Below are positions 6,494-13,731 of a stretch of DNA of 14,685 nucleotides, piece by piece. The notes beneath the pieces were generated by a model. It was given only the letters and a program-made list of their open reading frames with translations. It ran no database searches and was not told where the DNA came from. Source of the stretch: CAYHKY01 sp964357355 (lineage in GTDB: Bacteria; Patescibacteriota; Microgenomatia; UBA10105). How positions within the stretch are numbered: position 1 is the stretch's first letter; the number at the start of each line of letters is the position of its first letter. Made by a program: the position numbers and the translations under genes. The stretch is from assembly GCA_964357355.1 (NCBI GenBank), contig CAYHKY010000034.1, positions 1-14,685 of the forward strand, read 5' to 3'.

Positions 6494-7798
6494 TTAGACG
6501 TTAAATTTTGTCGTTGTTTTTACAAATCCCATCAGTCCCGCTGCCAGGATAAATACACCCAGGAAGAAAAGTTTCCATGTTTCATCGACAGTTCCCGTGA
6601 CAGGCGGAGTGGTACTGGGTGATGCAGAAGTGGGAGTGGCTGACGCCGAGGAAATAGTTGAAGGAAGCGGACTTATTTTTGGAGATGCTTTCGGAGACGG
6701 GGTGATAGTAGCTGAAGGAGTCGCAGCTTGCAAAACTGATGAACCGCTTTTCAAAATGGTAAAAGAAAATGCCACTGTAACCGGTTCATCCTGGGGAGTG
6801 AAGGAAACGGCAGTTGCTTGATATATCCCGGGTGAAAGCGTGGTGGGCGTCCAATTCCAACTGCCGCCTGATGAGACAAGCACATTTCCTGCAGTGGGAG
6901 TTGTGCCGTTGGTGAGAGTGATGATGACACGTTTGCCGGGAGTGCCGGTACCTTTGACCGCTGGTTTATCGGCGGGAATTGCTGATTTATCCTTGGGTGA
7001 CAAAACTTGAAATTTGTCATTGACACTTGTTTCTAGTTTTGCATTAGTTTGCGCCTGGGCAATCACCGGATATAGTTTGGAAGAGCGATTGTTTATGAGG
7101 CGTACCGGCGGCAGAGGTGAATCTTCTTCGATAGTGGTAGGTATGGTAATTCTGCCGTTTGGTCCCACAAAAGTAAGTTGTTCATGGTCTTGTTTGGTGG
7201 GCAGAAAATAGCGCCCGCCGTCAGTGGTGCGTATTGTACCTAAGGGAATTATCCATGATCCGTCCGGGTCAACGACGTTGCCCAATGTCTGGCTTCCCGG
7301 AAACGAGGTATATACCAGAGCGTCTCGCATGGGCGTATCGTCATTCCCAAGCAGCGTGCCAAACGAAGGATTGACTGCTTGTGTGGGAGGTGTTAGAGCT
7401 ATACTCGTGGTCACACGCACTTTTGCCGAATCATAAGTTTTGTTATTGCTGGTGATTGTGATTTCATAAGCTGTTTGGGGTCTGAGACCAGTCAGCATTA
7501 CAAAATGAGTATATCTGGCTTGGGGGATGCCGTTTACATCGCGGGTGTCAAAACCGGTTCTGCTGGTACCTAATTTTTCCTTGAAATAGACCAGACCCCG
7601 GCTGGGTGAATGGGTAATCCACGTGATCGATACTTGGGAATCCGAAAGGTTGGTGATCGTGACGTCTTTGGGGACACTGTCGCCTGCGGCATTTAAGAAA
7701 AATGATTGCCCGCGTTCAACCACCGTGACAATGCCGACCAATCCAACTACTAACAAAAATAATCCAAAAAGTGTGGGGATGCGAATTTCTTTTTTCAT
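6494..7798 (-). CDS. Fibronectin type III / Ig-like surface protein with PPVTG C-terminal anchor
   Basis: This 434-residue protein has a membrane or signal segment (about 9-27) and an FN3 domain (about 43-133, VTITNLSDSQVSITWIT to YEITITSNN). A beta-rich carboxypeptidase-regulatory-like segment (about 140-235) and a bacterial Ig-like domain (about 262-350, VKGTGTPGKRVIITLTNG) follow. A Ser/Thr/Pro stalk (357-398), PPVTG (398-402) and a hydrophobic segment (408-425) end in KTTTKFNV. The end resembles an LPxTG sorting signal, but the motif is degenerate; no sortase gene is in the window. It lies 60 bases after the small pilus-linked gene on the same strand and probably belongs to that operon. 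It differs from proteins B-D in domains but shares their overall plan of anchor, beta domains and Pro-rich stalk. Confidence 0.85.
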   Translation of the reverse strand: MKKEIRIPTLFGLFLLVVGLVGIVTVVERGQSFFLNAAGDSVPKDVTITNLSDSQVSITWITHSPSRGLVYFKEKLGTSRTGFDTRDVNGIPQARYTHFVMLTGLRPQTAYEITITSNNKTYDSAKVRVTTSIALTPPTQAVNPSFGTLLGNDDTPMRDALVYTSFPGSQTLGNVVDPDGSWIIPLGTIRTTDGGRYFLPTKQDHEQLTFVGPNGRITIPTTIEEDSPLPPVRLINNRSSKLYPVIAQAQTNAKLETSVNDKFQVLSPKDKSAIPADKPAVKGTGTPGKRVIITLTNGTTPTAGNVLVSSGGSWNWTPTTLSPGIYQATAVSFTPQDEPVTVAFSFTILKSGSSVLQAATPSATITPSPKASPKISPLPSTISSASATPTSASPSTTPPVTGTVDETWKLFFLGVFILAAGLMGFVKTTTKFNV

Positions 7799-7858
7799 TT
7801 TATTTATCTGTAATCATTATCATCTAATTTGCCTATTCTTGCTAGACCTGTTTCTGAT

Positions 7859-8053
7859 TTACCCCTTGAGGCGGGCTTGTACGAATTTCATTGCGCCGTC
7901 ATGTAATTTTGGGCTTAACGGTGCAATCAGACGAGCTTGTACTTCAGTAATGGTTGAAGTAACAGCCGCGTGGTAGACATCAAAAACAATCCATGCCATG
8001 ACCGTGATCATCGTGAATATAGAAATAAAAAGTAAATCTTTATTTTGAGTCAT
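7859..8053 (-). CDS. Small membrane protein coupled to PilO
   Basis: This 64-residue protein has one membrane segment (about 7-28, LLFISIFTMITVMAWIVFDV), then VYHAAVTSTITEVQARLIAPLSP and a basic tail. Its ATG overlaps the pilO stop by four bases (ATGA), so the two are translationally coupled. In diderm bacteria PilP follows PilO, but PilP is a larger lipoprotein and nothing here resembles it. The short polar part after the helix should face outward if the N-terminus is inside. I recall similar small proteins after PilO in related genomes but could not check. It may be an extra subunit of the pilus inner-membrane platform. Confidence 0.75.
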   Translation of the reverse strand: MTQNKDLLFISIFTMITVMAWIVFDVYHAAVTSTITEVQARLIAPLSPKLHDGAMKFVQARLKG

Positions 8054-8733
8054 AGGGCATTTGGATAATAATACGAACTTGATTTCACTCCTAAATTAAG
8101 AGTTGACTGGGCTTCTTTTCCGCTGGATGTCAGTTCCACTGAGTGTATGGTAATAAGCCGGTCGAGACGAGTCAACTGTTCAAGCAGATTCACTAGCCGG
8201 TCATATGAGCCATTAATTATCAGATTAAAAAAGAGAGGTGTTGAGATTGTGTTATCTTGCACCGGAGCACTCTCATTTGTATTTTCATCAACCGCGACCA
8301 AAGCCACTTGTTTATTTGCAGTATCGCCGTATAGAATTACGGAGTCAAAAGAAATTCCGGAAATAGTAGCTTCATTTTGAATCACCACAATTTCCAACTG
8401 TCTAAGCAGTGCCGGAAATTCAGCTTTTTCCGGCAGCAGTGAGTAAATCACCGGAAGTTCCTTTTCGATCCGCTGGTACTGTTCCTGTGCCTCGATGAGC
8501 ATATTGATTTTTTGCTCGAGTTTTTCATCAACAAATGATTTGTCGATAATCTGGCGTTGTAAAGTAGCTATGGTTTTAAGCGTCGGCCGGATTGCAAATA
8601 CCCCAAAAAAAGAAATAGTAAAAAGCGACAGGATGACCATCGTATATGCCTGGACCGAGCGATTTTTGAAGAGGGGAGTTATATTTTTGTAATATCGGTG
8701 GTAACGATGAATTGTGAGCAGTGATTCAGTCAT
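8050..8733 (-). CDS. pilO: Type IV pilus platform protein PilO
   Basis: PilO pairs with PilN in the membrane platform that supports type IV pilus assembly. This 227-residue protein has a cytoplasmic N-terminus (1-28), one membrane helix (about 29-47), and a coiled-coil region (about 52-92). A ferredoxin-like periplasmic or extracytoplasmic domain (about 95-227) follows, with typical phrases LPEKAEFPALLRQLE and NLIINGSYDRLVNLLEQLTRLDRLITI. The length is normal for the family. It starts 11 bases after the pilN stop and overlaps the next gene by ATGA. No pilM, pilB, pilC or pilin gene is in the window, so those must lie elsewhere. Confidence 0.85.
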   Translation of the reverse strand: MTESLLTIHRYHRYYKNITPLFKNRSVQAYTMVILSLFTISFFGVFAIRPTLKTIATLQRQIIDKSFVDEKLEQKINMLIEAQEQYQRIEKELPVIYSLLPEKAEFPALLRQLEIVVIQNEATISGISFDSVILYGDTANKQVALVAVDENTNESAPVQDNTISTPLFFNLIINGSYDRLVNLLEQLTRLDRLITIHSVELTSSGKEAQSTLNLGVKSSSYYYPNAL

Positions 8734-8744
8734 AATATGTGATA

Positions 8745-9314
8745 TTACCGCTTCGCGGTTTGTTTTGAATTGTCTTGGGATGTGGTAACTGCTTCAACTT
8801 GAAAAGTGATACCGTTGGTAGCGGTCGTTTTTTGGTTTAAGTTGGTAACTGTGACATCCCGAAGCAGCGTGGAATTGGTTAAATTCCCCAAAAAAAGAGC
8901 AAACGCATTGTTGGTGTTGGCAGTTGCTGTGATACTGATTTTTCCGTCTGAAAATATGAAATTACTAAAAGTTACGCCTAGAGGCGTGATGGTTTCTAAG
9001 TGGTGCAGTAAAGGAACTGCAAAGTCCTGATTTATTGACAGTGAACCGATTTGCTGAACCCTGCTTTGCAAATTTCTGAATTGTTCCTCAAACCCCCGGT
9101 TAGCTTCAATGATTGCAGATTTTTGTTCAATTACCTCATTCAGGTCTGTAATTTGCCTATCGAGACTGAATCTCCAGATGAAAGCTAAGAGGACGACGAT
9201 TTCCGTGCAGACGATGATATAACGGCCATAGGTTAGGGACCAGCGCAGGAATTTGCCCAGAAGTGTCCGGTCGAAGTCTTTTTGCGTCAGTAAATTGATG
9301 TTTTTGGCAGGCAC
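8745..9314 (-). CDS. pilN: Type IV pilus platform protein PilN
   Basis: PilN binds PilM through a short cytoplasmic N-terminal motif and pairs with PilO. Here the start PAKNINLL matches the family's conserved INLLP-like motif. One membrane helix (about 32-50, IVCTEIVVLLAFIW), a coiled coil (about 53-90) and a ferredoxin-like domain (about 95-175) follow. A GTG at 9314 is preferred as the start, giving 189 residues, because it places the INLL motif at the N-terminus. A TTG at 9335 would add seven residues (MRFEFFS), but these come from a 14-base tandem repeat and a T-run belonging to the upstream terminator region. No Shine-Dalgarno sequence is visible. It is probably co-transcribed with pilO. 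Confidence 0.82.
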   Translation of the reverse strand: MPAKNINLLTQKDFDRTLLGKFLRWSLTYGRYIIVCTEIVVLLAFIWRFSLDRQITDLNEVIEQKSAIIEANRGFEEQFRNLQSRVQQIGSLSINQDFAVPLLHHLETITPLGVTFSNFIFSDGKISITATANTNNAFALFLGNLTNSTLLRDVTVTNLNQKTTATNGITFQVEAVTTSQDNSKQTAKR

Positions 9315-9316
9315 AG

Positions 9317-9366
9317 AAAAAAACTCAAATCTCAAAACTCAAATCTCATGATTTCAATGAGATTTG
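9317..9366 (-). terminator. Stem-loop and T-tract after rpsT, abutting the pilN start
   Basis: CAAATCTCAT (9340-9349) pairs with ATGAGATTTG (9357-9366), a perfect 10-bp stem with a 7-base loop. On the - strand a T4 run follows, then T7 at 9317-9323. Part of the stem is repeated in tandem: AAACTCAAATCTCA occurs at 9321-9334 and 9335-9348. The T7 run ends two bases before the pilN GTG. Confidence 0.55.
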
Positions 9367-9393
9367 TTGTTTTAAGCTTTGGTTCCAGTATTT

Positions 9394-9687
9394 TTAGGCC
9401 TTAGACTCACTCACCTTTGATCGGGATTTTTGAGCCGCAGGCTTACTCGTCATTGGACGGGTTTGTTTGGCAAGTCTGGATTTAAATCTGGCTGCTTTGT
9501 TTGCATGAATAATACCTTTTTTGGCTGCCGTATCGAGAGCTCTTATCGCTTCGTTGAAATGCTTGGTAGTCGGTTCGCGCTTGACTGCTTTAAGCGATTT
9601 TTTCAAATTTGCCATTGTCCGCTGGTTAGTAGTAGTTCGTACCTTGTCTTGGCGTAACTTTTTTTTAGCTGAATGAATTATTGGCAT
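9394..9687 (-). CDS. rpsT: 30S ribosomal protein bS20
   Basis: This small, very basic protein binds 16S rRNA in the body of the 30S subunit. It has 97 residues and is mostly helical. Recognisable family stretches are MPIIHSAKKKLRQD, RTTTNQRTMANLKKSLKAV, and AAKKGIIHANKAARFKSRL (about 53-71). The C-terminal 25 residues are a Lys/Ser/Ala-rich tail slightly longer than in most bacteria. It has its own promoter 30 bases upstream and a stem-loop downstream. It is divergent from murJ, an arrangement found in many bacteria. Confidence 0.95.
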   Translation of the reverse strand: MPIIHSAKKKLRQDKVRTTTNQRTMANLKKSLKAVKREPTTKHFNEAIRALDTAAKKGIIHANKAARFKSRLAKQTRPMTSKPAAQKSRSKVSESKA

Positions 9688-9716
9688 AAAATTTCTTTAT
9701 ATATAAATCAGCTTGA

Positions 9717-9745
9717 AGTATACGGTAATTAGCCAAATATATCAA
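9717..9745 (-). promoter_or_regulatory. rpsT promoter
   Basis: On the - strand TTGATA (9740-9745), a 17-base spacer and TATACT (9717-9722) give a near-consensus sigma70-type promoter. The expected leader is about 23 bases, AT-rich and without a clear Shine-Dalgarno sequence. Confidence 0.65.
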
Positions 9746-9844
9746 TATGTAAGGAGCCTGTTTGGGTAGTCCAATAGTGTTTATTGGCTGTTGCCAAAAA
9801 ATAATTACTAATTTTCCCGACTACCGGTGTAAATTTAGAGAGGT

Positions 9845-9850
9845 TATAAT
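9845..9850 (+). promoter_or_regulatory. Possible murJ -10 box
   Basis: A perfect TATAAT lies 81 bases before the murJ ATG at 9932. The matching -35 position is poor. The rest of the 244-base gap between rpsT and murJ shows only a weak 6-bp hairpin (CCAATA 9771-9776 with TATTGG 9782-9787). Confidence 0.35.
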
Positions 9851-9931
9851 GTTTGGGTGGGCTTGAAATAATGCTCCATAAGTTCCTTTTGAATTTCCCG
9901 AAAAACTTACCATCAGTAAAAACTTAACTTC

Positions 9932-11587
9932 ATGTTAACTATGTGGAAGCGTTTTGTGGCAATGATTGTCAGGAAGCAACAGTCTGTGTTTTCTGCTGCC
10001 ATTGTCATCATGAGCACAGTGTTATTGTCGCGATTCCTGGGACTTGTTCGGGAAAGGTTACTGCTCATGTATTTTTCTCCTGACCAACTGGGACCTTACC
10101 ACGCCGCGTTTCGCATCCCCAACTTGATATTTGAACTTTTGGTAGTCGGGGCTGTATCAACAGCTTTTATCCCGGTGTTTACCAATACCTGGGTCAAACG
10201 GGGCAAAGTTTATGCATTTGAACTGGGAAACCATGTCATAAATTTGAGTTTAGTGGGCGTGGTGATTTTGCTTTTACCGTTATATTTATTTGCCCAACCA
10301 TTGTCATATATTTTAGTGCCGGGATTTTCGCCAGCCGAGCGGGATTTGTTTGTTTCCTTCACCAGAATTATCATGCTTGGTCAACTCATTCCGTTTGTGA
10401 TCGGTAATTTTATTGCCGGCATGCTTCAGTCTTTTCAAAGATTTCTGATTCCGGCGCTTGCTCCCGTTGCCTACAACGTAGGTATTGTCATCGGGGTGAT
10501 TTTGTTTTCCACGAAATTCGGCTTGTATGCCCCCGTTTTGGGAGTCGTTTTAGGGGCTTTTCTTTATTTAGTGATTCAAGTGCCGCTTTTAGTAAAGTTT
10601 GGTTTTCGTTACTCGTTGACCATGAAAATGCACCAGCAAGAGCTCAGACAGATGTTTCGTCTAATGTTGCCGCGCACTTTTGGGGTAGCCGTGTCACAGA
10701 TCGATGCCACCATAGATTTGATTTTGGCATCACTTCTGGGATCCCGTAACGTCAGTTTGTTTTTCTACGCGCAGCAATTACAACAGGTGCCTATCGGTTT
10801 GTTCGGTGCAACTTTTGCCCAGGCGGCATTTCCGTCATTTTCAGCTGAAGCTGCCAAAGGAGACCACGATGCGTTTAAAAAAATGCTGCTGGCAACGCTG
10901 AACCAAATACTTTTTTTCGTCCTGCCGGCTTCTGTCATGCTCATGGTGTTACGCACCCCGATAGTCCGTATCGTATATGGAACCAAAAATTTTGATTGGG
11001 ATGCTACGGTTCTCACCGGTCAGACACTTTCCTTATTTGCAATATCCATATTTGCCCAGAGCTTGAGTCAATTGTTTGCCCGGGCCTTTTATGCGATTAT
11101 GGATACGAAAACACCCGTCGTAGTGGGAGTCATTTCAGTATTCACTAACACATTTTTAAGCCTCATTTTTATACTTTACTTGAAACTTCCCATTTGGGGA
11201 TTGGCACTTTCGGCCTCAATTGGAAGTTTGACGCACTGTATGTTGCTGTTTATTTTTTTATATCGGAAATTGGCTAATTTTTCCCTATCTGATTTCTTTA
11301 TTCCGCTTACCAAGATGTTACTTGCAGCAACAACTACGGGGATATTTTTATATATTCCGCTGAAACTTTTGGATCAACTGGTTTTTGACACGACCCGCGT
11401 GATTCCACTCCTGATGCTTACCGGAATTACCTCTATTTGCGGTTTATCAGTGTACATCTTTTTAGCGTGGTTTTTGGAAATTGATGAAGTGGGAACTTTT
11501 TTTGCATTACTAAGTAAAGTCAAACAGGCCCCGCGGACATTTTTTGCTGGCGCTGACGAATTGGTCAATGAAGAGACGGTAGTTTAA
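9932..11587 (+). CDS. murJ: Lipid II flippase MurJ (MviN family)
   Basis: MurJ moves the peptidoglycan precursor lipid II across the cytoplasmic membrane. This 551-residue, very hydrophobic protein has about 13-14 membrane helices. Family signatures are VLLSRFLGLVRE (about 30-41), AFRIPNLIFELL with GAVSTAFIPVF (about 59-82), ALAPVAYNVGIVIG (about 175-188), LPRTFGVAVSQID (about 248-260), the FGATFAQAAFPSFS loop, and FARAFYAIMDTKTPV (about 385-399). The charged residues Arg39 and Arg61 fall where the substrate cavity Arg residues are expected. Two ATGs are possible (9932 and 9944); both leave the same first helix. Length is normal. With the LCP gene it shows that this cell makes a peptidoglycan wall. 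Confidence 0.95.
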   Translation: MLTMWKRFVAMIVRKQQSVFSAAIVIMSTVLLSRFLGLVRERLLLMYFSPDQLGPYHAAFRIPNLIFELLVVGAVSTAFIPVFTNTWVKRGKVYAFELGNHVINLSLVGVVILLLPLYLFAQPLSYILVPGFSPAERDLFVSFTRIIMLGQLIPFVIGNFIAGMLQSFQRFLIPALAPVAYNVGIVIGVILFSTKFGLYAPVLGVVLGAFLYLVIQVPLLVKFGFRYSLTMKMHQQELRQMFRLMLPRTFGVAVSQIDATIDLILASLLGSRNVSLFFYAQQLQQVPIGLFGATFAQAAFPSFSAEAAKGDHDAFKKMLLATLNQILFFVLPASVMLMVLRTPIVRIVYGTKNFDWDATVLTGQTLSLFAISIFAQSLSQLFARAFYAIMDTKTPVVVGVISVFTNTFLSLIFILYLKLPIWGLALSASIGSLTHCMLLFIFLYRKLANFSLSDFFIPLTKMLLAATTTGIFLYIPLKLLDQLVFDTTRVIPLLMLTGITSICGLSVYIFLAWFLEIDEVGTFFALLSKVKQAPRTFFAGADELVNEETVV

Positions 11588-11629
11588 TGGCGAATTTATT
11601 TAGTTTTGAATTGTTTTGTATTCAATTTT

Positions 11630-11743
11630 CACCTCCGAAGTAGAATACGTTGGCACATCGGAAAAGAGACTTAATTTTGAATACTTTCCTTATTTACAAC
11701 TTTCCAAAATCCCGATGTGTGAAGCTATTCCACTCCCGAAGTG
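11630..11743. repeat. 114-base imperfect inverted repeat (MITE-like or terminator)
   Basis: The arms 11630-11663 and 11710-11743 pair at 25 of 34 positions without gaps, around a 46-base loop. The best block is CACATCGG (11654-11661) with CCGATGTG (11712-11719). The right arm also holds its own small hairpin, TCCACT with AGTGGA (11729-11745). It occupies the convergent gap between murJ and the regulator gene. No transposase is present. Confidence 0.65.
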
Positions 11744-11766
11744 GATATGTGGATATTCACATTTTA

Positions 11767-12486
11767 TTAAATGTTTTTTCCATATTTCCACCTTTTCGCA
11801 AAAATATCATTCATTAAAGCTGCGTATGGTATGTATTCAAATCTGCTGCCAATAGCTGTATTTTTGGACTTGAGGTCGTAAGAAGTAAAATACACAACTT
11901 TTTGGTCAAATATAAATATACGAGCTTCCATATTAGGGGAGTATTTAACTTTTGCCCCAATTTTTCCCCAGTTTCTAAACATCTCTTTACTTGTTTCTTC
12001 AGTATTTTGGACAAGTGCTCTTATTCTTACGCCTCTTTCAGCAGCGTCCTTAAAAGCTAGTATTGCATCTGCAGGGATTTCTAAACCAGATACAATGAAG
12101 TCAATAGAGTTTTCTGCTCTCTCTACATCTTTGGTAGTTTCATCCAACAAGTTTTGTCTGTCATGAATAAATGATATGTTTAAATGATTATTGTTACTTT
12201 GGAAAAGTTGGTTAGAAGTAAAAGTTTCCTGGAAGTTTTGTCTTATCACTTGAGAAAAAATATCCACTGCGTCAGAGAACGATTGTGCTTCAAAGCTAAT
12301 TGGATATTCATCAATCTTTCGTACAACACCAATTTCAACTAAAGGTTTAACAGCTCTATATACTGCATGAGGTAGCACCTTAAGAGTTTTTCCAATTTGC
12401 TTAGCATTCAACTTACCTTGCATCGCAAGTAAGGAGTAGATTGATGTACTCTGAGGCGAAACCGCTTTCAGAAAGAAGTTTGTCAT
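11767..12486 (-). CDS. TrmB-like transcriptional regulator
   Basis: This 239-residue protein has an N-terminal winged helix-turn-helix (about 13-65: SIYSLLAMQGKLNAKQIGKTL, then AVYRAVKPLVEIGVVRKID). A C-terminal domain of phospholipase-D-like fold (about 103-235) follows. RAENSIDFIVSGLE and RGVRIRALVQNTEE match the first half of that fold, and EARIFIFDQKVVYF the second. The catalytic HxK motif is absent, so it should bind a ligand rather than cut DNA. This is the TrmB layout, in which the C-terminal domain senses a small molecule. It is transcribed divergently from a YhhQ-family transporter with a 22-base near-palindrome between them, so it probably controls that gene and itself. The ligand is unknown. 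The gene looks more AT-rich than the left part of the window. Confidence 0.75.
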   Translation of the reverse strand: MTNFFLKAVSPQSTSIYSLLAMQGKLNAKQIGKTLKVLPHAVYRAVKPLVEIGVVRKIDEYPISFEAQSFSDAVDIFSQVIRQNFQETFTSNQLFQSNNNHLNISFIHDRQNLLDETTKDVERAENSIDFIVSGLEIPADAILAFKDAAERGVRIRALVQNTEETSKEMFRNWGKIGAKVKYSPNMEARIFIFDQKVVYFTSYDLKSKNTAIGSRFEYIPYAALMNDIFAKRWKYGKNI

Positions 12487-12493
12487 ACCCTGA

Positions 12494-12521
12494 ATTTTAA
12501 CAAAATTTGGTTAAAACTCAA
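12494..12521 (-). promoter_or_regulatory. Promoter of TrmB-like regulator, probably leaderless
   Basis: On the - strand TTGAGT (12516-12521), a 16-base spacer and TAAAAT (12494-12499) end 7 bases before the ATG at 12486. Confidence 0.55.
12495..12516. promoter_or_regulatory. 22-base near-palindrome, candidate operator
   Basis: TTTTAAC (12495-12501) and GTTAAAA (12510-12516) flank an inner AAATTT (12503-12508). Only one pair (12502 with 12509) breaks perfect symmetry. It overlaps the -10 box of the regulator and the -35 box of the transporter, so a bound dimer would block both promoters. Confidence 0.6.
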
Positions 12522-12536
12522 TTCTCACACTAAAAT
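12507..12536 (+). promoter_or_regulatory. Promoter of YhhQ-family transporter, probably leaderless
   Basis: TTGGTT (12507-12512), an 18-base spacer and TAAAAT (12531-12536) end 7 bases before the ATG at 12544. No leader means no room for a preQ1 riboswitch. Confidence 0.55.
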
Positions 12537-12543
12537 TAGTCGT

Positions 12544-13236
12544 ATGGAAAAAAGATATAAATACCTGGACATTATTATCATTTTGAATGTAACAATGATG
12601 GCAATCATCAATGTCATTTCGGGAAAGATAATTCAATTGTTTATCTTCACTCTTTCAGCTGCGTCTCTTTGCATACCAATTACATACATTTTCGGAGATA
12701 TTTTTACTGAAGTATATGGCTATAAACAAGCAAGAAGAGCTACTTGGATTCTGATTTTCTCTACTATAATCATTGCAATTTTTTTTCAGCTGGCTGTTTG
12801 GCTACCGCCCGCTTCTGGATTCAAAGGTAATGATGCTTATACTCTTGTACTTGGACAAGTACCGAGGATAGTGATTGGTGCATGGATAGCCCTTTTTGCG
12901 GGTCAATTCACCAACGATTATATTATCGCCAAGTTAAAAGTGATAACAAAGGGAAAACATTTGTGGAGTAGAACTATTGGTTCAACTATTGCTGGTCAGG
13001 CTGTGGACACGACATCCTTTTATGTAATCGCACTCTATAATGTCATACCAAATGGTCTCTTAATTCATTCACTGTTATCAGCTTGGTTTCTGAAAGTAGT
13101 GATTGAAATAATTATGACCCCAGTTACTTATTATGTTGTTAAGAAATTAAAGAAACTGGAAAATGAGGATTACTTTGATATTAAGACAAATTTTAACCCT
13201 TTAATAGTACAATTAAGTGGAAAACGCCCTAATTAA
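12544..13236 (+). CDS. VUT-family (YhhQ-like) transporter, probable queuosine precursor uptake
   Basis: Members of the VUT/YhhQ family import queuosine precursors (preQ0 or preQ1) for tRNA modification. This 230-residue membrane protein has about six helices. Conserved stretches are NVISGKIIQ (about 23-31), ITYIFGDIFTEVYGYKQARR (about 46-65) with acidic residues typical of the family, and GQFTNDYIIAKLKV (about 119-132). GSTIAGQAVDTTSFY (about 145-159) follows. The length is normal. The substrate is inferred from the family only, since no tgt or que genes are visible. It is divergent from the TrmB-like regulator and shares its control region. Confidence 0.85.
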   Translation: MEKRYKYLDIIIILNVTMMAIINVISGKIIQLFIFTLSAASLCIPITYIFGDIFTEVYGYKQARRATWILIFSTIIIAIFFQLAVWLPPASGFKGNDAYTLVLGQVPRIVIGAWIALFAGQFTNDYIIAKLKVITKGKHLWSRTIGSTIAGQAVDTTSFYVIALYNVIPNGLLIHSLLSAWFLKVVIEIIMTPVTYYVVKKLKKLENEDYFDIKTNFNPLIVQLSGKRPN

Positions 13237-13476
13237 ATTTACCTCAACATTTTTTTGTATTGTAAACCGTTTTCACACGGACATTGGTCGTTTATATGTG
13301 GTTAAACCACTTATTAAGTGGAATAGCTTTGTACCTACATCTTGGGACTACGTTCAGACTGTTTTTCAATTTAATTAAAGTTTTGAAGTAGTCCTAAAAT
13401 AATTATAGATTTTTAATAAATCCAGGTCTTAAAAAAAAGGATTGGCCCAATAAGCTATTAAAGAAAATCTTCGTAA
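13237..13476. other. Convergent gap with two mutually exclusive hairpins
   Basis: This AT-rich stretch lies between the transporter and the toxin gene. GTGGTT (13298-13303) can pair with AACCAC (13305-13310). Alternatively CCACTT (13307-13312) can pair with AAGTGG (13316-13321). Because CCAC is shared, only one can form. No T-run follows closely. No gene or RNA is recognised here. Confidence 0.4.
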
Positions 13477-13731
13477 TTACATTTTTTTATATGCTTCACG
13501 CCTGTAAGCAACACTTAAGATGGTGATCTCTTTCGCTTTTAATTTTACTGCATATAATATTCGATAATCACCTACGCGTATCCGCCATCCAGGCCGGCCA
13601 GCTAATTTTTGAGATTGGGAAGGAAACGGTTCCTGAATCAGATTTTCAATTCGGCTAATCAGAATTTTATAAAAAGGTGTGGGTAATTTTCGCAGTTGTT
13701 GGTCAGCTTTAGTTGACAGAAAAACCTTCAT
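13477..13731 (-). CDS. RelE/ParE-family toxin (type II toxin-antitoxin)
   Basis: This 84-residue basic protein has the typical fold order: VFLSTKADQQLRKLP (helix 1), a second helix to about residue 36, and LAGRPGWRIRVGDYRILYAV (about 43-62). A final strand with SVAYRREAYKKM follows. Arg49 and Arg51 in GWRIRVGDYR and the C-terminal Tyr-Arg-Arg match the family's usual ribosome-dependent RNase residues. Its ATG overlaps the antitoxin stop by four bases (ATGA), the normal order for an antitoxin-first operon. Cutting of mRNA on the ribosome is the family role; a gyrase-poisoning ParE role cannot be excluded. Confidence 0.9.
   Translation of the reverse strand: MKVFLSTKADQQLRKLPTPFYKILISRIENLIQEPFPSQSQKLAGRPGWRIRVGDYRILYAVKLKAKEITILSVAYRREAYKKM

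Noticed and set aside
11616..11855. + strand 79-codon frame
   Set aside because: It starts with TTG, covers the inverted repeat and runs antisense into the regulator gene. It may be a chance frame through the repeat.
12100..12486. Phospholipase D or HKD nuclease activity
   Set aside because: The fold is similar, but no HxKxxxxD motif is present and an N-terminal winged helix is, so a regulator is more likely.
12487..12543. preQ1 riboswitch before the transporter
   Set aside because: The gap is 57 bases, the -10 box ends 7 bases before the ATG, and no pseudoknot-forming leader can be transcribed.
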